Shown piece by piece: positions 1 through 8,466 of a stretch of DNA of 64,000 bases. The notes under the pieces were generated by a model, which did no database searches, had not been told where the DNA came from, and worked only from the letters and a program-made list of their open reading frames with translations. The translations under genes were made by a program, and so were the position numbers. The stretch's first letter is position 1. Every line of letters begins with the position of its first letter. This DNA is from Cognatilysobacter bugurensis. Its GTDB lineage: Bacteria > Pseudomonadota > Gammaproteobacteria > Xanthomonadales > Xanthomonadaceae. The stretch is from assembly GCF_014652095.1 (NCBI RefSeq), contig NZ_BMYD01000005.1, forward strand, positions 1 to 64,000, written 5' to 3'.

Positions 1-833
1 CGGCGCGCGCGCGGCGTGCCGGCCGCCGCGGGGCCGAGCGCGGCGACGATGCGCTCGCGAGCGAGCTCGGCCATGCGGCGCCGGCCGTCGGCCACGCCCG
101 GCGCGATCGGCTCGAGAAAGTGCACTTCGGCCAGCCGCGTGGGCTCGCCGAGCAGGCGAACGAAATTGCCGACGAACGACTCGCCGCGCGCGAATGCGAC
201 GCGTGTCTGCGCGCTGCCGCGCTCGCCGTAGACGAGCGCAACCGGCTGCACGGGCACCTGCGCGTCGACTGCGGCGGTGAAGATGCGCGCGTGGAACGGC
301 CCGACCTCGGCGCCGCCGCGCGTGCCACCTTCGGGGAACACGCCGACCGCGCGGCCGTTGCGCAGCCGGCGCGTCATCAGCTGCATGACGCCGCCGAGCG
401 ACTCGGTGTCGCCGCGGCGGTGGAAGATCGTCTCCCCGCGCGTGGCCATCCAGCCGACCAGCGGCCAGCTGCGGATCTCGCGCTTGGCGACGAAACCCAT
501 CATGCGCTGGGTGTGCAGGATCGAGATGTCGACCCAGCCGACGTGGTTTGCGACAAACAGCACCGCGCCCGGCAGCGGGGTGCCCACGCGCCGCAACCGG
601 AAGCCGAACACGCGCATGAGCCCGGCCTGCCAGGCGCGGATCACCCAGTGGTCGAGCCGTTCGCCGCGCACGTTGAGGCCTCCGGTCAGCGGCGTGATCA
701 GCAGCAGCGTCAGCGGCAGGTGCACCAGCGCATGCCACAGCAGCATCGGCACGCGCACCGCGTAGCGCAGTGCACGTGCGAACAGGGCGTGGGACGCGGC
801 GGCCGGACCGGGGGAGGAATGCGGCGCGTTCAT
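1..833 (-). CDS. plsC: 1-acyl-sn-glycerol-3-phosphate acyltransferase (PlsC family), partial
   Basis: Converts lysophosphatidic acid to phosphatidic acid at the inner membrane, a step of phospholipid synthesis. My translation of the minus strand from the ATG at 833 gives an open frame that runs off the left edge, so the C-terminus is missing. A hydrophobic segment lies at about residues 25-50. The NHx4D acyltransferase motif appears as NHVGWVD, and the acceptor-binding motif as FPEGGTR. The family assignment is firm. The exact substrate is inferred, since related enzymes acylate ornithine lipids. The gene starts 57 bp beyond the end of the thioesterase gene on the same strand, so the two could be co-transcribed. 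Confidence 0.88.
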   Translation of the reverse strand, partial: MNAPHSSPGPAAASHALFARALRYAVRVPMLLWHALVHLPLTLLLITPLTGGLNVRGERLDHWVIRAWQAGLMRVFGFRLRRVGTPLPGAVLFVANHVGWVDISILHTQRMMGFVAKREIRSWPLVGWMATRGETIFHRRGDTESLGGVMQLMTRRLRNGRAVGVFPEGGTRGGAEVGPFHARIFTAAVDAQVPVQPVALVYGERGSAQTRVAFARGESFVGNFVRLLGEPTRLAEVHFLEPIAPGVADGRRRMAELARERIVAALGPAAAGTPRAR

Positions 834-889
834 CGACGACACGATACCGGAGCGCCTGCGGGCCCAGCCAGACGCGGCCCACGACCGAC

Positions 890-1324
890 TCAGTCCGCGT
901 CGATCACCGCGAGCGTGAGCCGCGACACGCACACCGGCTTGCCGCGCGCGTCCTCGATGCGGATCTCCCAGACCTGCGTGCGTGCCCCAACGTGCAGCGG
1001 CCGCGCCGTGCCGGTGACGGTGCCCTCGCGCACCGCGCGAAGGTGGTTTGCGTTGATTTCGAGCCCGACGCAGCGCCGGCCCGGCGCGGTGCACAGGTTG
1101 CCGGCGGTGCTGCCGAGCGTTTCGGCGAGCAGCACGGACGCGCCGCCGTGCAGCAACCCGTACGGCTGCTGCGTGCGTGCATCGACGGGCATCGTGCCGC
1201 GCAGGAAGTCCGGGCCGAGTTCGGTGAACACGATGCCGAGCGTTTCGATCGCGGTGCCGCGCGAAAGCGCGTTGAGCGCCTCAAGGGTCGGCGGGTTGCG
1301 GAACAGCGGCGTGGGAGCGGTCAT
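890..1324 (-). CDS. hotdog-fold acyl-CoA thioesterase (PaaI/YdiI type)
   Basis: A 144-residue single hotdog domain, the usual length for the PaaI/YdiI/MenI family, which hydrolyses aryl- or acyl-CoA thioesters in the cytoplasm. The family hallmark GLLHGGASVLLAE is at residues 57-68; Glu68 is the likely catalytic base on the long helix and His59 lies in the conserved HGG turn. The substrate cannot be told from sequence: 1,4-dihydroxy-2-naphthoyl-CoA and phenylacetate-pathway thioesters are both possible. It sits upstream of the plsC-like acyltransferase on the same strand, which would fit a role in lipid or CoA-ester turnover, but that is inference. Confidence 0.85.
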   Translation of the reverse strand: MTAPTPLFRNPPTLEALNALSRGTAIETLGIVFTELGPDFLRGTMPVDARTQQPYGLLHGGASVLLAETLGSTAGNLCTAPGRRCVGLEINANHLRAVREGTVTGTARPLHVGARTQVWEIRIEDARGKPVCVSRLTLAVIDAD

Positions 1325-1386
1325 CGCGGCACGGTAGCCGACGGCGCGATCGGATGCGATCGGCGCGTCGGCCGGGGCGCGGCGGC

Positions 1387-1565
1387 TTAGGCGAAGCGGA
1401 ACCGCGGCAATGCGGGGTTCGTGATGTAGCGGCGCGGGGCGGCGTAGCCGCTGCTGCGCCCGTAGCCGACGCCGAACTCGCGCTCACGGCGGCCGAAGGC
1501 GCGGCATCGCGCGGCGGGCGCGGGGCGACGGTCGGGGCGGGAGAGACGGGGCAGATGGCGGTCAT
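1387..1565 (-). pseudogene. frameshifted second copy of the small GYGRSSGYAAPRR protein
   Basis: The minus strand has an ATG at 1565 preceded by GAGTCCACCGCC, like the start of the neighbouring gene at 1801. The frame begins MTAICPVSPAPTVAPRPP. The end homologous to the neighbour (FGVGYGRSSGYAAPRRY, ending PRFRFA and a TAA at 1387-1389) lies in a different frame. The total span of 179 nt is not a multiple of three. The C-terminal 32 residues match the neighbour at about 29 positions, differing by conservative D/E and V/I and one A/P change. The simplest reading is a recent tandem duplicate broken by an indel near 1490-1520. A sequencing error in this GC-rich stretch would look the same. Confidence 0.6.
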
Positions 1566-1618
1566 GGCGGTGGACTCGGGCGAAGGCGGGTGAGGCAGGA
1601 GGTCGTGATGCAGGCGGA

Positions 1619-1801
1619 TCAGGCGAAGCGGAAGCGCGGCAGCGCAGCGTTGGTGACGTAGCGGCGCGGGGCCGCGTAGCCGCTGCTGCGGCCATAGCCG
1701 ACGCCGAAATCACGCTCGCGGCGCTCGGCCGGTCGCGGGGACAGGGCCACAGGCGTGCGGACGGTGGCGGGGACGAAGGTCTGCGGGCGGGGGATGTTCA
1801 T
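1619..1801 (-). CDS. small basic protein, 60 residues, unknown function
   Basis: I do not recognise this protein. The ATG at 1801 is chosen over a longer upstream reading because GGAG lies six bases before it. It encodes 60 residues: a proline-rich start (MNIPRPQTFVPATVRTP), a charged linker (ERRERD), and a glycine/tyrosine/arginine-rich tail containing FGVGYGRSSGYAAPRRY that ends PRFRFA. There is no signal peptide or membrane segment. A near-identical tail follows immediately downstream in a frameshifted copy, so the tail has been duplicated and largely conserved. The Gly-Tyr-Arg composition could suit nucleic-acid or protein binding, but nothing shows this. Confidence 0.6.
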   Translation of the reverse strand: MNIPRPQTFVPATVRTPVALSPRPAERRERDFGVGYGRSSGYAAPRRYVTNAALPRFRFA

Positions 1802-2296
1802 GGCGGTGCTCCGGTCGGGGTGTGCTCTGGTGTGCTGGTAAAGTACAACACCAGGTCGACGCCGCCATGGGCCGGAAGTCACCCAACCGGTGGGGGATCG
1901 GCGCGAGCGCAGCGCGGGGCGCGTTTGGAGGCCCCGTGGTGGCCGGCGCGGAGCGCCCCGATCAAGCGCGTGCCGCTGCGTCGTCGCCCGCGGAGCGACC
2001 GCCCGGCTTGGGCGCGGGGATCTCAGCGCGGCGGGGCCGGGGTGGCGCGGGCCCGAAGGCGCAGCGGCGTGACGTGCGGCGTGCGGCGTGCGGGGTGCGG
2101 GGTGCGGGGTGCGGGGTGCGGCGTGCGGCGTGCGGCGTGCGAGGTGCGAGGTGCGAGGTGCGGCAACGATCAGTGAACGCCGCTGCAGCCGCTGCGGTCA
2201 CTTCGACGGTTGTGGCCATCGCGCTCACTGCGCCAGTGCGCCCGTCGCATGCGCTGTCGAGCGATCACGGCCCGCGACGCGGCGCGGCCGCCGGCC
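1802..2296. other. non-coding spacer with heptamer repeat
   Basis: A spacer of nearly 500 bp upstream of the small gene and downstream of the phospholipase-D lipoprotein, both on the minus strand. Open frames here are fragmentary and have no ribosome-binding site. It holds the 7-bp tandem array at 2074-2164 and, presumably, the promoter of the small gene. I could not identify clear -35/-10 boxes. Confidence 0.5.
2074..2164. repeat. 13-unit tandem array of a 7-bp repeat
   Basis: Thirteen consecutive 7-bp units with no length variation: GTGCGGC, GTGCGGG and GTGCGAG in blocks (2 C-type, 4 G-type, 3 C-type, 3 A-type, then one C-type). The blocks of identical variants point to slippage or unequal exchange. 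It lies between genes, so copy number could change without damaging a protein. Confidence 0.95.
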
Positions 2297-4213
2297 TCAG
2301 AGAATCGGCGCGAGCCCGGCGCCGAACGCGGTGAAGATCCGCGTGGTCAGGCCCTTCAAACCGAGCGCGACTTCCGGGAAATCGCCGACCGGCCGGTAGC
2401 AGGCGCGGAAGTTTGGCGCGTCCGGCGGCAGCGGCTGCGGGCACTCCGCGCTCGCGACGAACTCATAGCTGGTCGCGTAACGCATCGGCCACAGGTCGAA
2501 CACCGGCAGTTGCTCGGAGACCTTGCCGAGCGAGTACTCCAGGCCCGACAGCACCGGCGGCTTGTCACGGCGCGCGATCACCCACGAGTTCGCCGGCGCG
2601 ATGTCGCGGCGGATGCTGTCGGCGAGCGCACGGGCGAACGCGGGATCGGGGATCACGACGGCGCTTTCGGTGTTGTACGCATCGCCGCGCGGATCGAAGT
2701 TGTGCGTGCCCACCACGCCGACCCGGCGGTCGATCACCAGCGACTTCGCGTGCAGGCCCATGCGCACGCCCGCGCGGCGCAGCGGCACGGGTTCGTTCGC
2801 GCGTCGCCGTGCATAGCGCAGCGCCGCGTACTCGCGCGACAGCGCGCGGTAGCGCTCGCGCTCGGTCGCGCTGCCCTGTGGGTGGCGCGGTCGCGCCGGC
2901 AGCGGCGCGTTCGCGGGTTGCGACGCCGGCATCGTGGCGCCGGTGGCGGACAGGTCGATCGGCGCATCGAGCGGGAACGGCTTGTACTCGTAGATCGTGA
3001 AGCCAAACTCGCGCAGGTAGCGGCGTTTGTACTTGTGCGACAGCGCGTAGACGATGAACGCGTCGGTCGCCGCGAGGCTGTTCGTCGAGATGATCACGCG
3101 CGGCGGCGCCGGGCGTTCCTGCATGTCGCGAAACATCTGCTGGGCGGGCTGCGACAGCACGAGGTACGGCGTCTGCAGCAGCACTTCGTCCTGGGCCGAT
3201 TCGATGAGCGCGCGCAGCGATTCCGATGCCTCCGCGTGCACGTGGCCTTCATCGGCGTGCTTGTCGGGCGAGTCGGAGATGTAGTGCACGGTGCCGACCT
3301 GCATCGCGCGGTCGGCGAGGCGTTCGCGCACGAGCGCGGCGTCGGCGGCGTCGCGCTGCATCGCGGCGGTGCGCTGCGGCCGCTCGTAGACGGGCGCGGG
3401 CCACGCGGGCACCCCGTTGCGCAGCAGGTGACGGCCGACGTCAGTGAGCTGCTCGATCGGCACCGCGCGGCGGTCGCGCCAGAAGCCGTCGAACTCGGTG
3501 TCCATCGCACGCGCGGTTGGCCCGGCGATGAGCACGTCGCGATCGCGGAACACGTACTCGTCGTCCCAGTCGTAGTACTCGTCCTGGTAGTTGCGCCCGC
3601 CGCTGATGCCGACGGCGCCATCGACGAGCAGCAGTTTGGTGTGCATGCGCCGGTTGAGCGTGCGCCAACAGCACGCGGCTGCGAGCACGTACTGCGGGTA
3701 GTTGATGCGTGCGCGGCCGAGCACGGGGTTGTAGAGGCGCACCTCGAGGTTTTCATGCGCGCCCGCGAGCGCGGCGAATGTTTCCACGTCGCGCAGTGCG
3801 GACAGCTGATCGAGCAGCAGCCTCACGCGCACGCCGCGCTTGGCCGCGGCGATCAGCTCCTCGAGCACGAGCCGACCGGCGTCGTCCTCATCGAAGATGT
3901 AGGTCTGCAGGTCGATCGTCGTCGTCGCACTGCGGATCAGGTTGATGCGCGCGAGCAGCGCGTCGGTGCCGCGTTCGAGCAACAGCGCGTAATGGCGCGG
4001 CGCCTCCGGCGTGGAGGCGGCGAACGCATCGGCGCCGAGCGCACGCAGCGGCGAAGGCTGCGCGCAGGCGTCGACGCGCTCGCAATCGACCTGCGACGGC
4101 CGCGCCTGCGCAGCGATCTGCGCAGCCGAGTCGCGCTGGGCGGGCGAAAGCGTGGCGCAGGCCGGCAGCAGCGCGGCCAGGGCGAGCGCCGCGAAGCGGC
4201 GAAATAGCGTCAT
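2297..4213 (-). CDS. phospholipase D family lipoprotein (two HKD motifs)
   Basis: A 638-residue protein of the phospholipase D / cardiolipin synthase superfamily, predicted to be an envelope lipoprotein. The start at 4213 is chosen because it overlaps the stop of the upstream gene (ATGA) and gives a clean lipobox: MTLFRRF, a hydrophobic stretch, then LLPAC with Cys19. HKD motif 1 is at about residues 191-198 (HTKLLLVDG) and motif 2 at about 488-495 (HAKSLVID). The pair forms one active site in this family. The C-terminus has the long extension seen in ClsC-like (YmdC) proteins, so cardiolipin synthesis or phospholipid turnover is likely, but the substrate is inferred. It is the third gene of a coupled trio with the SixA-like and YceI-like genes. 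Confidence 0.85.
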   Translation of the reverse strand: MTLFRRFAALALAALLPACATLSPAQRDSAAQIAAQARPSQVDCERVDACAQPSPLRALGADAFAASTPEAPRHYALLLERGTDALLARINLIRSATTTIDLQTYIFDEDDAGRLVLEELIAAAKRGVRVRLLLDQLSALRDVETFAALAGAHENLEVRLYNPVLGRARINYPQYVLAAACCWRTLNRRMHTKLLLVDGAVGISGGRNYQDEYYDWDDEYVFRDRDVLIAGPTARAMDTEFDGFWRDRRAVPIEQLTDVGRHLLRNGVPAWPAPVYERPQRTAAMQRDAADAALVRERLADRAMQVGTVHYISDSPDKHADEGHVHAEASESLRALIESAQDEVLLQTPYLVLSQPAQQMFRDMQERPAPPRVIISTNSLAATDAFIVYALSHKYKRRYLREFGFTIYEYKPFPLDAPIDLSATGATMPASQPANAPLPARPRHPQGSATERERYRALSREYAALRYARRRANEPVPLRRAGVRMGLHAKSLVIDRRVGVVGTHNFDPRGDAYNTESAVVIPDPAFARALADSIRRDIAPANSWVIARRDKPPVLSGLEYSLGKVSEQLPVFDLWPMRYATSYEFVASAECPQPLPPDAPNFRACYRPVGDFPEVALGLKGLTTRIFTAFGAGLAPIL

Positions 4214-4785
4214 GAACCGTCGGCGTGGCGGACGCGTAAAGTCAGGTGGACCCGGTTGCCGAGCAGCATCGGCAGACCGTCGAGGCCGTAATCGTCGCGC
4301 TCGACCGTGCCGTGTGCAACGACATCGCAGGCGCGGCCCGGGGTGTCGCAACCGGTCGCTTCGACCTCGAACGCCGCGGGCCGACTCTCGCCGAGCAGCG
4401 TGAGCGTGCCGGGCAGCGGACCGCCGCGTTCGAGCAGCGCAGGCTCGAATGGCGCCGAGACGAACGTCGCGTGCGGGTGGCGCTCGGAGTCGAAGAAGCG
4501 CGGCCCGCGGGCCAGGCGCGTGTAGCGCGTCGAGTCGGCGATGACGAGCGCGCCGGTGGCCAGCGCGACGCGCACGCGCTGCCGGCCGTCGGGCATCGCT
4601 TCGAGCACCACATCGGTGTCGGGAAACGCGCCGATCACACGCTGGCCCCAGCGCGTGCGCAGCTGGAACGTGGCAACGGTGTCGAGCGTGTGCGTGCCGG
4701 GCTCCAGCGCGGCCGGCTCTCCGGCGTTCACGGCCGGGGCGAGCAGGCCGAGCAGCAAAGCAAGTGCGAGGCTGCGTGCGATCAC
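4210..4785 (-). CDS. YceI-like periplasmic protein
   Basis: 191 residues. The GTG at 4785 overlaps the stop of the SixA-like gene by four bases, and the protein then has a typical signal peptide (VIARSLALALLLGLLAPAVNAG), which decides the start. The mature part resembles the YceI lipocalin-like family: an opening LDTVATFQLRTRWGQRVIGAF, a middle FFDSERHPHATFVS and a closing LTLLGESRPAAFEVE. YceI proteins bind polyisoprenoid lipids in the periplasm. One oddity is that the usual His-Ser pair of the first motif is replaced by T-V-A-T. Its stop overlaps the start of the phospholipase-D lipoprotein, so translation is coupled on both sides. Confidence 0.75.
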   Translation of the reverse strand: MIARSLALALLLGLLAPAVNAGEPAALEPGTHTLDTVATFQLRTRWGQRVIGAFPDTDVVLEAMPDGRQRVRVALATGALVIADSTRYTRLARGPRFFDSERHPHATFVSAPFEPALLERGGPLPGTLTLLGESRPAAFEVEATGCDTPGRACDVVAHGTVERDDYGLDGLPMLLGNRVHLTLRVRHADGS

Positions 4786-5258
4786 GGCCACCAGAACGCG
4801 TCGAGCGTGGCGATGCCCGGCTCGATCGCCGCGTCGGCGGGCAGCTTCAGCACCGCGACCGCCCCCGGCGGCATGCCGCGGTAGTCGCCGCTCTGACCGC
4901 TGTGCATGAGCGCGACGAGCTGCTCGAGACCCGGGTTGTGGCCGACGATCATCAGCCGGCCCACCTGCGCGTGCGCGTCGGCCAGTGCGATGAGCGTGCC
5001 GGGCGTGGCCTCGTAGATCGACGGCTCGAGCCGTTGCTCGACGTAGCCGATCGCGCCGAGCACGGTCTCGAGCGTTTCGCGCGTGCGGCGCGACGGCGAG
5101 CACAGCACGCAATCGGGCACGAGGCCGTGCTCGGCAAGCCAGCGGCCGGCCGACTCGGCCTCGGCGACGCCGTCGGGCGACAGCGCGCGGTCGAGGTCGG
5201 CCTGGCCGAGCGCGGCCGGCTCGGCATGGGCATGGCGCAGCAGGATCAGTTCACGCAT
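4782..5258 (-). CDS. SixA-like histidine phosphatase
   Basis: A 158-residue member of the histidine phosphatase (phosphoglycerate mutase-like) superfamily, close to SixA, which removes phosphate from phosphohistidine on signalling or phosphotransferase proteins. The catalytic N-terminal motif is LLRHAHAEP with His9 as the likely phosphate acceptor. CSPSRRTRET (about 53-62) provides the phosphate-binding arginines and VGHNPGLEQL (about 104-113) the second catalytic histidine. It is cytoplasmic, with no signal peptide. It is the first gene of a trio overlapping by four bases each (with the YceI-like protein and the PLD lipoprotein), an unusual mix of a cytoplasmic phosphatase with envelope lipid proteins. 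The in vivo substrate is unknown. Confidence 0.85.
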   Translation of the reverse strand: MRELILLRHAHAEPAALGQADLDRALSPDGVAEAESAGRWLAEHGLVPDCVLCSPSRRTRETLETVLGAIGYVEQRLEPSIYEATPGTLIALADAHAQVGRLMIVGHNPGLEQLVALMHSGQSGDYRGMPPGAVAVLKLPADAAIEPGIATLDAFWWP

Positions 5259-5300
5259 CGTCGGTCGCTCGCGTCGGAAGAAGGGGGGCGGCGCGGGCGG

Positions 5301-5930
5301 TCATCGGTCGATCCAGTCCAGCAACGGATGCCAGTCGGCCTGGTGCTCGCGCACGTTTGCAGAGTGGTAGTCAAACAGGCTCTTGCCGAGCGAGCACAGC
5401 AGCACGTACGCCTGGCTGTCGCGCAGCTGCGCAACGAGCGGGTACGGCCAGCTTTCGAGCAGCTCGACGGTCTGTTGGGAGGCCTGCGTCCACGGCTTGA
5501 GCTTGTTGCCGACCAGCCCGACGCGCAGCTCGCCGCGTCGCACGCGCGGGTGCACGGCGAGCGAGTCGAGGAACGTCACCGTCGCCTCGATGTCGAGCGT
5601 CGATGGCGGCACGGGCGCGACCAGCACGTCGGCCTGCTCCAGCGCGGCCGCGAGGTCGCCGGCCATCGCGCCAGCAGGCGCATCGATGATGAGCCAGTGG
5701 GTGTCGGGCGGGACCTTGTCGGTCCACGCGCGGCGGCCCGCGCCGTCGATGCCGAGCACCGGGCTGGGCATCTGCAGGCGCCGCTGCGCCCAGCGCAGCG
5801 ACGAGCCCTGCGGGTCGAGATCGACAAGCGCGGTGTTGCGGGCGCCCAACGCCGAATGGGCAGCCAGGTGCGTGGCGATCGTGGTCTTGCCGACCCCGCC
5901 TTTCGACCCGGCCACGAGCACGGTTTTCAT
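5301..5930 (-). CDS. orphan ParA-family ATPase
   Basis: A 209-residue deviant-Walker ATPase of the ParA/MinD family. The Walker A motif is KGGVGKTT at residues 10-17 with the signature lysine; Walker A' VDLDPQGSS is at about 37-45; IIDAPAG at about 80-86 is the Walker B-like region. Such ATPases bind DNA or membrane and position plasmids, chromosomes or protein complexes. No parB or partner gene is adjacent, so it is unlikely to be the chromosomal ParA for the parS sites 19 kb away. Its short length fits ParA relatives that position chemotaxis, pilus or other cargo. It stands apart from the genes around it (42 bp before the SixA-like gene, same strand). Confidence 0.85.
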   Translation of the reverse strand: MKTVLVAGSKGGVGKTTIATHLAAHSALGARNTALVDLDPQGSSLRWAQRRLQMPSPVLGIDGAGRRAWTDKVPPDTHWLIIDAPAGAMAGDLAAALEQADVLVAPVPPSTLDIEATVTFLDSLAVHPRVRRGELRVGLVGNKLKPWTQASQQTVELLESWPYPLVAQLRDSQAYVLLCSLGKSLFDYHSANVREHQADWHPLLDWIDR

Positions 5931-6013
5931 CGCGTCCTCTCCGCCCCAACCCGTGGCGAGCCTACACCGCGCAGGCGATGGCAGTCATCACGGTTCAGCC
6001 ACGCTGCGGTGGC

Positions 6014-6730
6014 TCAGGTCAGCAACCAGCCGGTGATCGACAGCCGGTCGTCGCGGGCCCACGGCGCGACCGTCGAGACCGCATGGCCGGCCGGCACCTG
6101 GAACAGCGAAAGCGAATTCCAGCGCGGCAGGAGCGTGGCGGTGACGCGGTCGCGGTCGATGAACTGCAACAGGCCGCCCCAGTCCGGCTTCCACTCCCGT
6201 GACAGGTTGAGCACGTACGCGTAAAGCCGCCCTTCGCCCGAGTGCGCATCGGTGTGCTCGCGCAGGAACTGCCCGGCGCGGTAGCGCGTCGCCTGTGCAT
6301 TGACGCGGCGCACGCGCACGTCGCCCGTCAGGGCCTGCATCAGGTTCACGTAGTCGGGCGAATTGAACAGTTCGAGCACGCGGTGGAGCAGCAGCCCCGG
6401 GTCGCGCCCTTCCTTGTAGGCCGCGACCATCATGTAGCTGTCGTACGCGAACCGGTATGCCCGCAGCACGTCGGTTTCATCACGCGCGCTGCGCGCGACG
6501 TCGTGGAACAGGCGCACGCGCGCCGCCTCGTCCATCGCCACGTACGTGCGGTGGTCGATCGTGCGTGCGCCCTCGCCGTCCTGCAGCGCGAGGGTCCACG
6601 GCACCTCCTGCTGCAGGCACGTGCGCAGCCGCTCGGCCGCCGCCGGCTGCAGGTACTGCTCGATCTGCACGCGGCCTTCGTTCTGAAGACGCGTGCGCCA
6701 ATGCATGACGTCGAGCGCGGGGTTGATCAT
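6014..6730 (-). CDS. 2OG-Fe(II) oxygenase family protein
   Basis: A 238-residue member of the Fe(II)/2-oxoglutarate-dependent dioxygenases. The double-stranded beta-helix carries the iron ligands HTD (His159, Asp161) and His216 (PAGHAVS), with Arg229 (RLSITGW) as the likely 2-oxoglutarate anchor, so the active site is intact. It resembles prolyl-hydroxylase-type (P4Hc) members, which usually hydroxylate protein side chains; the target is unknown. The ATG at 6730 shares its A with the stop of the gamma-glutamyltransferase gene, so it is translationally coupled to ggt and probably co-transcribed. Confidence 0.85.
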   Translation of the reverse strand: MINPALDVMHWRTRLQNEGRVQIEQYLQPAAAERLRTCLQQEVPWTLALQDGEGARTIDHRTYVAMDEAARVRLFHDVARSARDETDVLRAYRFAYDSYMMVAAYKEGRDPGLLLHRVLELFNSPDYVNLMQALTGDVRVRRVNAQATRYRAGQFLREHTDAHSGEGRLYAYVLNLSREWKPDWGGLLQFIDRDRVTATLLPRWNSLSLFQVPAGHAVSTVAPWARDDRLSITGWLLT

Positions 6731-8466
6731 CAGTACCCCGCGGCTTGCCCGTCCTTGCGGGACTCGCTCGCGCCAATGTAACCGCCGTTCGGATTGACCA
6801 TGATCGCCTGGTAGCCGCCGTACGGGCCGTCGGCGAACTTCACGGCATGGCCCTTGCGCATCAGCGCCTGGATCGTTTCGTACGGAAAGCCGGTCTCGAG
6901 TTCGAGCACGCCGCCATCGCTCATCGCGGTGTTCTGGCCCGCGGGCTCGGTCGAGCCGTCGTGGTGGATGCGCGGCGCGTCGCCGGCTTCCTGCAGGTTC
7001 ATGCCGAAATCGACGAGGTTGACGATGATCTGCGCGTGTCCCTGCGGCTGCATCGCGCCGCCCATCACGCCGAAACTCAGCCATGGCTTGCCGTCCTTCG
7101 TCGCAAAGGCCGGGATGATCGTGTGGAACGGGCGCTTGCCCGGCGCGTAGGTGTTCGGGTGGCCGGGCTTGAGCACGAACTGCTCGCCGCGGTCCTGGAA
7201 GATGAAGCCCAGCCCCGGCGGCGCCATGCCGCTGCCCATGCCGCGGTAGTTCGACTGGATCAGCGAGACCATCATTCCCTGATCGTCGGCGACGGTCATG
7301 TAGATCGTGTCGCCCTCGTTGAGCTCGGGGATGACGCCGGGCTCGACGGCCTTGGCGGCCGCGTCCATCGAGACGAGCTTGCCGCGCTCGCGGGCATAGG
7401 CCTTGGAGATGAGCTTTTCGACCGGGGCCTTGTAGAAGTCCGGATCGGCGTACGAGGCGGCGCGGTCGGCGAACGCGAGCTTCTTCGCCTCGGCGACGAG
7501 GTGCACGTGCTCGGGGCTGCCAAAGCCGTACTTCTTCAGGTCATACGGCTCGAGCAGGTTGAGCATCTGCAGCGCGGCAATGCCTTGGCCGTTCGGCGGC
7601 AGTTCCCACACGTCGATGCCGCGGTAGTTCGTGCTGACCGGCTCGACCCAGTTGCCGCGGTGCGCGGCGAGGTCCTCGTAGGACAGGAAGCCATCGTTCG
7701 CCTTGAAGTAGGCGTCGATCGTGCGCGCGATGTCGCCCTTGTAGAACGCGTCGCGCCCGCCCTTGCCGATTTTTTCGAGCGTGCTCGCGAGGTTCGGGTT
7801 CTTCCACATCTCGCCCGTGCGCGGCGCGCGCCTTTTATCCGTGCCGCCGCCGTCGACGGTGAACTGCTCGGCAAAGCCCGGCCATTTGCTCAGGCGCGGC
7901 ACCGAGCGGTCCCAGTAGTACGCGATGACCTCGTGCACCGGATGGCCTTCGCGCGCATAGCGGATCGCGGGCGCTAGGTTCTGCGCCATCGGCTGGCGGC
8001 CGAACTTCTCGTGCAGCGCGAACCAGGCGTCGACCGTGCCGGGCACGGTGACCGGCAGCGGTCCGTGCGCGGGGATATCGGTGAGGCCGCGGCGCTGGAA
8101 CTCGGCGAGCGTGAGCGATTTGGGCGAGCGGCCCGAGCCGTTGTAGCCGTAGAGCTTCTTCGTCTTCGGGTCCCAGACGATCGCGAACAGGTCACCGCCG
8201 ATGCCGTTGCCGGTCGGTTCCATGAGGCCGAGTGCGGCGTTGGCGGCGATCGCGGCATCGACCGCGCTGCCGCCGCCCTTCATGACGTCGAGCGCGACCT
8301 GCGTGGCGAGCGGGTGCGAGGTCGCAGCCATCGCGTGCGGCGCGTAGACCTCGCTGCGCGTGGCGAACGGCTCGCCGGTGATGCGGTCGGCCGCCTGCGA
8401 CGGCAGGGCGACGACGAGGCCGAGCGCGAGCGCGGCGGACAGGGCACGGAGCGGGAACAGGCGCAT
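6730..8466 (-). CDS. ggt: gamma-glutamyltransferase
   Basis: Periplasmic enzyme that cleaves gamma-glutamyl compounds such as glutathione. 578 residues with an N-terminal signal peptide (MRLFPLRALSAALALGLVVALPSQA), which fixes the start at 8466. The large-subunit region has the family signature GGGSAVDAAIAANAALG and GNGIGGDLF. The autoprocessing nucleophile is most likely Thr387, in the stretch EGDTIYMTVADDQG; members more often have TTH here, so the local sequence is slightly divergent. GSGMAPPGLG downstream matches the gamma-glutamyl binding loop. It is followed directly by the coupled 2OG-Fe oxygenase. Confidence 0.93.
   Translation of the reverse strand: MRLFPLRALSAALALGLVVALPSQAADRITGEPFATRSEVYAPHAMAATSHPLATQVALDVMKGGGSAVDAAIAANAALGLMEPTGNGIGGDLFAIVWDPKTKKLYGYNGSGRSPKSLTLAEFQRRGLTDIPAHGPLPVTVPGTVDAWFALHEKFGRQPMAQNLAPAIRYAREGHPVHEVIAYYWDRSVPRLSKWPGFAEQFTVDGGGTDKRRAPRTGEMWKNPNLASTLEKIGKGGRDAFYKGDIARTIDAYFKANDGFLSYEDLAAHRGNWVEPVSTNYRGIDVWELPPNGQGIAALQMLNLLEPYDLKKYGFGSPEHVHLVAEAKKLAFADRAASYADPDFYKAPVEKLISKAYARERGKLVSMDAAAKAVEPGVIPELNEGDTIYMTVADDQGMMVSLIQSNYRGMGSGMAPPGLGFIFQDRGEQFVLKPGHPNTYAPGKRPFHTIIPAFATKDGKPWLSFGVMGGAMQPQGHAQIIVNLVDFGMNLQEAGDAPRIHHDGSTEPAGQNTAMSDGGVLELETGFPYETIQALMRKGHAVKFADGPYGGYQAIMVNPNGGYIGASESRKDGQAAGY

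Noticed and set aside
2074-2164. Heptamer array as a CRISPR
   Set aside because: Units are 7 bp without spacers and there are no cas genes nearby.
2210-4207. Long open frame on the plus strand opposite the phospholipase-D lipoprotein
   Set aside because: Protein is Arg/His/Val-rich with no domain and mirrors the real gene; a GC-rich shadow.
5301-5930. ParA as the partition gene for the parS-like sites
   Set aside because: No parB is adjacent and the sites lie 19 kb away; ParA here is short and orphan.
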